Origin: Sandaracinomonas limnophila
GTDB taxonomy: Bacteria; Bacteroidota; Bacteroidia; Cytophagales; Spirosomataceae
NCBI RefSeq assembly: GCF_004005965.1
Contig: NZ_SACY01000002.1
Span: 519,880 to 583,879, forward strand
Direction of reading: 5' to 3'
DNA: 64,000 nt
This document shows, piece by piece, positions 62,101-64,000 of the stretch. The position numbers were made by a program, and so were the translations under genes. The notes under the pieces were generated by a model. It worked only from the letters and a program-made list of their open reading frames with translations. It was not told the DNA's origin and searched no databases. Positions within the stretch are counted from its first letter, which is position 1. The number at the start of each line of letters is the position of its first letter.

Positions 62101-64000
62101 TTCACCGTTACCGTTCCATGCGCTGGCTGTGCAGTAATTGCCACCGAAGCTGGATTCAAGCTACAACCTTGGTTTGTACACTTGTCATTCGCCAATACAT
62201 TGGTTGTTACACTTGTACCCGCTCTTACCGTAGCAATATCCGGATTCACCACTGGTAAATTATTCGTTGCCGATGGATCTTTTACGGTAATTACTAATGG
62301 CGTAGTAGGACAACCCGTTGTTTGACCTGGTAAACAGTTTGGTACATCGTACACATATTTACCTGGAGTAGTCGCAGTAAAGCTATACGTTCCATCAGGA
62401 TTCATCGTAAGCGTTGCTCCTGACGGATTGTTTGCACTTGCCACTGGTGTACCATACACCACAGAGCCTGGTGCACTGTCATTAGTAGATACGTTTCCGT
62501 TCACTGGTACATTAATGTTGGTCGCATTGATGTCGCCTACCAAATCTACTGGTGGCTCTACTACAACATGTAATGTAGCTGTTGAGCAGTTCGCTGGATT
62601 TGCATTGTCGCATACTGTATAAGGAATGTTCACCGTTCCTGTAAATCCTGGTGCTGGTGTGAACGTGTAGCTTCCATCTGCATTCATTACAATCGTTCCT
62701 TTTCCAGGAATTGTAGTGCTTTGTGGAGTTACTGTTAACACTGCATTTGGATCTGTAGAAGCGTCGTTGCGCAATACATTTCCTGTAGCAGGAACATTTC
62801 CTTTCGTTGAAGCAGCATCATCTGCAGCAGTAGTTGTTGGTGCTGCCGTTGCTGGCTGTACCGTATAAGTTACCGTTGTTGATTTACAAACCGCTGGGTT
62901 AACACTGTTGTCACAAACTTGGTAGGTCAATACATCCGTTCCTGTGAAACCTGCCGCTGGCGTGTACGTCAATGTTCCATCTGGATTCACCGTTACTGTT
63001 CCGTGTGCTGGTTGTGTCACAATCGTTGGATTAGACAATGTGCAGTTTGGATTCTCGCAAACATCATTCGCTAATACGTTCGTTGTTACCGAGCTGCCCG
63101 ACTTCACTGTTGCAATGTCTGGGTTCACTGCTGGTGCAACATTCGCTGCCGTTGGATCCACTACCGTGATAGTTACTGGAGACAATGGACAGTTCGTTGT
63201 CTGGCCGGCAGGACAAACTGGTACATTGTACGTGTAAACACCTGGTTGTGTACCTGTGAAGCTGTAGCTTCCGTCTGGATTCACCGTGAAGGTTGCTCCT
63301 GTTGGGTTGCTTGTTGCAGCTACTGGAGTTCCATACGTTCCGCCACCAGCTACCACGTCGTTCGTTGCTAGGCTTCCTGCAATTGGCTTGTTGATTAAGC
63401 CATTGTTGAAGTCTGGTGCAATCACCGTTGGTGCTGGTTCAACTACAATATGTAAGGTAGCTGTTGAGCAGTTCGCTGGATTCGCATTGTCACAAACTGT
63501 GTATGGAATATCTACCGTGCCTACAAATCCACCTGTTGGTGTAAACGTGAAGCTTCCGTCCGCATTCATTACAATCGTTCCTTTTCCAGGGATTGTAGTG
63601 TTTTGTGGAGCTACCGTTAACACTGCATTTGGATTCGTTGAGCCATCGTTTGCCAACACATTTCCAGAAACTGGTGAGTTGCTGTTGGTCGTTGAGGCAT
63701 CGTCTGCCGCAGTAGTTGTTGGTGCTGCCGTTGCTGGCTGTACCGTATAAGTTACCGTTGCAGTTTTACAAACCGCTGGATTTACTGAGTTATCACAAAC
63801 TTGGTAGGTCAATACATCCGTTCCTGTGAAACCTGCCGCTGGGGTGTAAGTCAATGTTCCGTCTGGATTCACTGTTACTGTTCCATGTGCTGGTTGTGTC
63901 ACAATTGTTGGATTAGACAATGTGCAGTTTGGATTCTCACAAACGTCATTGGCTAATACGTTCGTAGTTACCGAACTGCCCGACTTCACTGTTGCGATGT
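59142..64000 (-). CDS. Giant T9SS adhesin with cadherin-like, TSP3 and CHU_C domains (5' end beyond window)
   Basis: The frame is open to the window edge, with codons for IATVKSGSS at the end, so the protein is longer than the 1619 residues seen. The visible N-terminal part has super-repeats of 293-294 residues, each of three cadherin/Big-like subdomains (VTTNVLANDV..., GNVLANDGSTNP..., and a GSLATNDVV... type), with TVTVNPDGTLTYTPAAGFTG cores. From about residue 875 come TSP3 DxDxDGxPD calcium motifs, many in near-identical EAGKDPKNPVDTDGDGIPD units. The last 95 residues are CHU_C (GISPNNDGINDVLIIPG ... YINRQAK). Predicted to be secreted by T9SS with the downstream PorP/SprF-like protein. 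Confidence 0.88.
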   Translation of the reverse strand, partial: IATVKSGSSVTTNVLANDVCENPNCTLSNPTIVTQPAHGTVTVNPDGTLTYTPAAGFTGTDVLTYQVCDNSVNPAVCKTATVTYTVQPATAAPTTTAADDASTTNSNSPVSGNVLANDGSTNPNAVLTVAPQNTTIPGKGTIVMNADGSFTFTPTGGFVGTVDIPYTVCDNANPANCSTATLHIVVEPAPTVIAPDFNNGLINKPIAGSLATNDVVAGGGTYGTPVAATSNPTGATFTVNPDGSYSFTGTQPGVYTYNVPVCPAGQTTNCPLSPVTITVVDPTAANVAPAVNPDIATVKSGSSVTTNVLANDVCENPNCTLSNPTIVTQPAHGTVTVNPDGTLTYTPAAGFTGTDVLTYQVCDNSVNPAVCKSTTVTYTVQPATAAPTTTAADDAASTKGNVPATGNVLRNDASTDPNAVLTVTPQSTTIPGKGTIVMNADGSYTFTPAPGFTGTVNIPYTVCDNANPANCSTATLHVVVEPPVDLVGDINATNINVPVNGNVSTNDSAPGSVVYGTPVASANNPSGATLTMNPDGTYSFTATTPGKYVYDVPNCLPGQTTGCPTTPLVITVKDPSATNNLPVVNPDIATVRAGTSVTTNVLANDKCTNQGCSLNPASVAITAQPAHGTVTVNPDGTLTYTPAAGFTGTDVLTYKVCDNMTPANCQTATVTYTVVPANSVLTTAADDYVTTKGTGIATGNVLGNDASTNSAATLHVSATAAVPASTGTLVMNANGSYVFTPASGFTGTLDVAYTVCDNATPANCTEATLHITVDPAPTATDDNIPGATNGVYTTNILVNDQIQPGAGISITRQTGAGAGTAQGTVTFDPLTGAMVYVPSPLDGNTVTVGYTVCDNNYNPAQCADATVTIQVCDPANPAMDCDGDGVTNGQEILDHTDPADPCSLVAGSQTVAPKGIWLTADCDGDGVTNGQEVIDGTNPTDPCDYNVASKTLAPSAAWLALDCDGDGTPNATDPQPLNFCVGGTGAIPALGSATYDKFFRNADCDGDGISNHMETNTSGLALDFDGDGIPNYLDGDSDNDGIPDAVEQNRDSDGDGYADYQDLDSDNDGISDKVEAGASPTMPVDSDGDGKPNYLDLDSDNDGILDSVEAIDVFAANRDDNYDGKVDKNGVFIDTNNNGWADISEGDLPVDTDHDGIPDYLDLDSDNDCIPDAVEFTRDVDGDNRPNYRDTDSDGDGIPDNIEAGSCSHPIDTDGDGIPDFLDTDSDNDGIPDAIEAGKNPATPVDTDGDGIPDYRDLDSDNDGIPDALEAGKDPKNPVDTDGDGTPDFQDLDSDNDGIPDAIEAGKDPKNPVDTDGDGIPDFRDLDSDNDGIPDAIEAGKDPKNPVDTDGDGIPDFRDLDSDNDGIPDALEAGKDPKNPVDTDGDGIPDFRDVDSDNDGITDAFEAGANPKNPVDTDGDGIPDFRDLDSDNDGISDKIEGIVDTDKDGLPDFRDLDSDGDTYPDKVEGNVDTDKDGIPDFRDLDSDGDVIPDKLENDIDYGGMPDCDGDGIDNRIDPDVCPTFATQGISPNNDGINDVLIIPGIKSYKNHLTIFNRWGNVVWEQENYQNSWGGETNQGDTVLSTDLKLPDGTYYYVIDFYGVKPNIGTYVYINRQAK
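59490..60560 (-). repeat. Near-identical TSP3 coding repeats (about 110 bp)
   Basis: Successive units coding for DSDNDGIPDA(I/L)EAGKDPKNPVD and similar, about 36 residues or 108 bases apart, are almost identical at the DNA level between about 59740 and 60300. The repeats bind calcium in characterised TSP3 proteins. High identity implies recent expansion. Confidence 0.75.
61355..64000 (-). repeat. About 880-bp coding super-repeats in the second giant adhesin
   Basis: The sequence ending at 64000 reappears at 63112-63120 with a shift of 882 bases, and again around 62233 with a shift of 879. Each unit codes for 293-294 residues made of three cadherin-like subdomains. Identity is very high between the first two units and lower in the third. 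More units may lie beyond the window. Confidence 0.8.

Noticed and set aside
61355..64000. An insertion sequence suggested by the 880-bp direct repeat
   Set aside because: The unit is a whole number of codons, stays in frame and encodes cadherin-like domains; no transposase or inverted ends are seen.

Overview
The window is about 64 kb of AT-rich chromosome from a member of the Bacteroidota. The evidence is the type IX secretion (T9SS) hallmarks (gliding-motility-associated CHU_C C-terminal domains, a PorP/SprF-family partner, a T9SS sorting tail), DUF3467 and DUF983 proteins, a recF/pdhA/uvrB core of Bacteroidota type, and promoter-like TAnnTTTG boxes. A cytophagalean or similar environmental lineage is a guess. 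I see no rRNA, tRNA, CRISPR array, complete insertion sequence or phage structural module.

Layout. 0-0.4 kb: end of an unidentified gene, then a DUF3467 gene and a strong terminator. 0.5-6.4 kb: a hexuronate catabolism operon (uxaB, uxaC, kdgK, KDPG aldolase, exuT-like MFS) leading from galacturonate or glucuronate to pyruvate and glyceraldehyde-3-phosphate; the altronate dehydratase step is absent here. 6.5-19.5 kb: mostly single housekeeping or accessory genes on both strands (mazG, GH16 glucanase, glycosyltransferase, recF, pdhA, uvrB, an orphan ABC ATPase, a membrane-anchored AraC regulator, a sterol-desaturase-like hydroxylase, a carboxylesterase, an SdpI-like protein). 19.8-27.1 kb: DUF1800/DUF1501 pair, LOG-family protein, GT2 glycosyltransferase, SDR and a Wzi-like outer-membrane protein.

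27.1-52.3 kb is one long minus-strand surface-protein locus: a 3856-aa T9SS adhesin (Ig-like, TSP3 and CHU_C modules), a 234-aa secreted or outer-membrane protein, a 2313-aa protein built of phage-tail-fibre-like repeats, a 516-aa fibre-like protein, a 341-aa lectin/arabinofuranosidase-like protein, an 896-aa fibre protein ending in a Peptidase_S74-type intramolecular chaperone, and a frameshifted short paralogue. The encoded proteins look like exported fibres or adhesins assembled from phage tail-fibre modules. 52.5-56.9 kb: DMT transporter, LptF/G permease and DUF983 gene (overlapping TAATG junctions), then divergently a 4-TM protein, a HAD phosphatase and an aldo/keto reductase. 57.4-64 kb: a PorP/SprF-family protein with a long unusual tail, downstream of a second giant CHU_C adhesin that runs off the window.

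The most unusual structural signal is not a gene. At least eight intergenic regions carry paired blocks of short tandem repeats in inverted orientation. Each locus has its own 6-10 bp unit, but the blocks keep a fixed polarity: one strand of the unit follows stop codons and its complement precedes start codons. Units have grown into coding ends (glycosyltransferase, GH16, MazG) and, for one unit, into the tail of the PorP/SprF-like gene.
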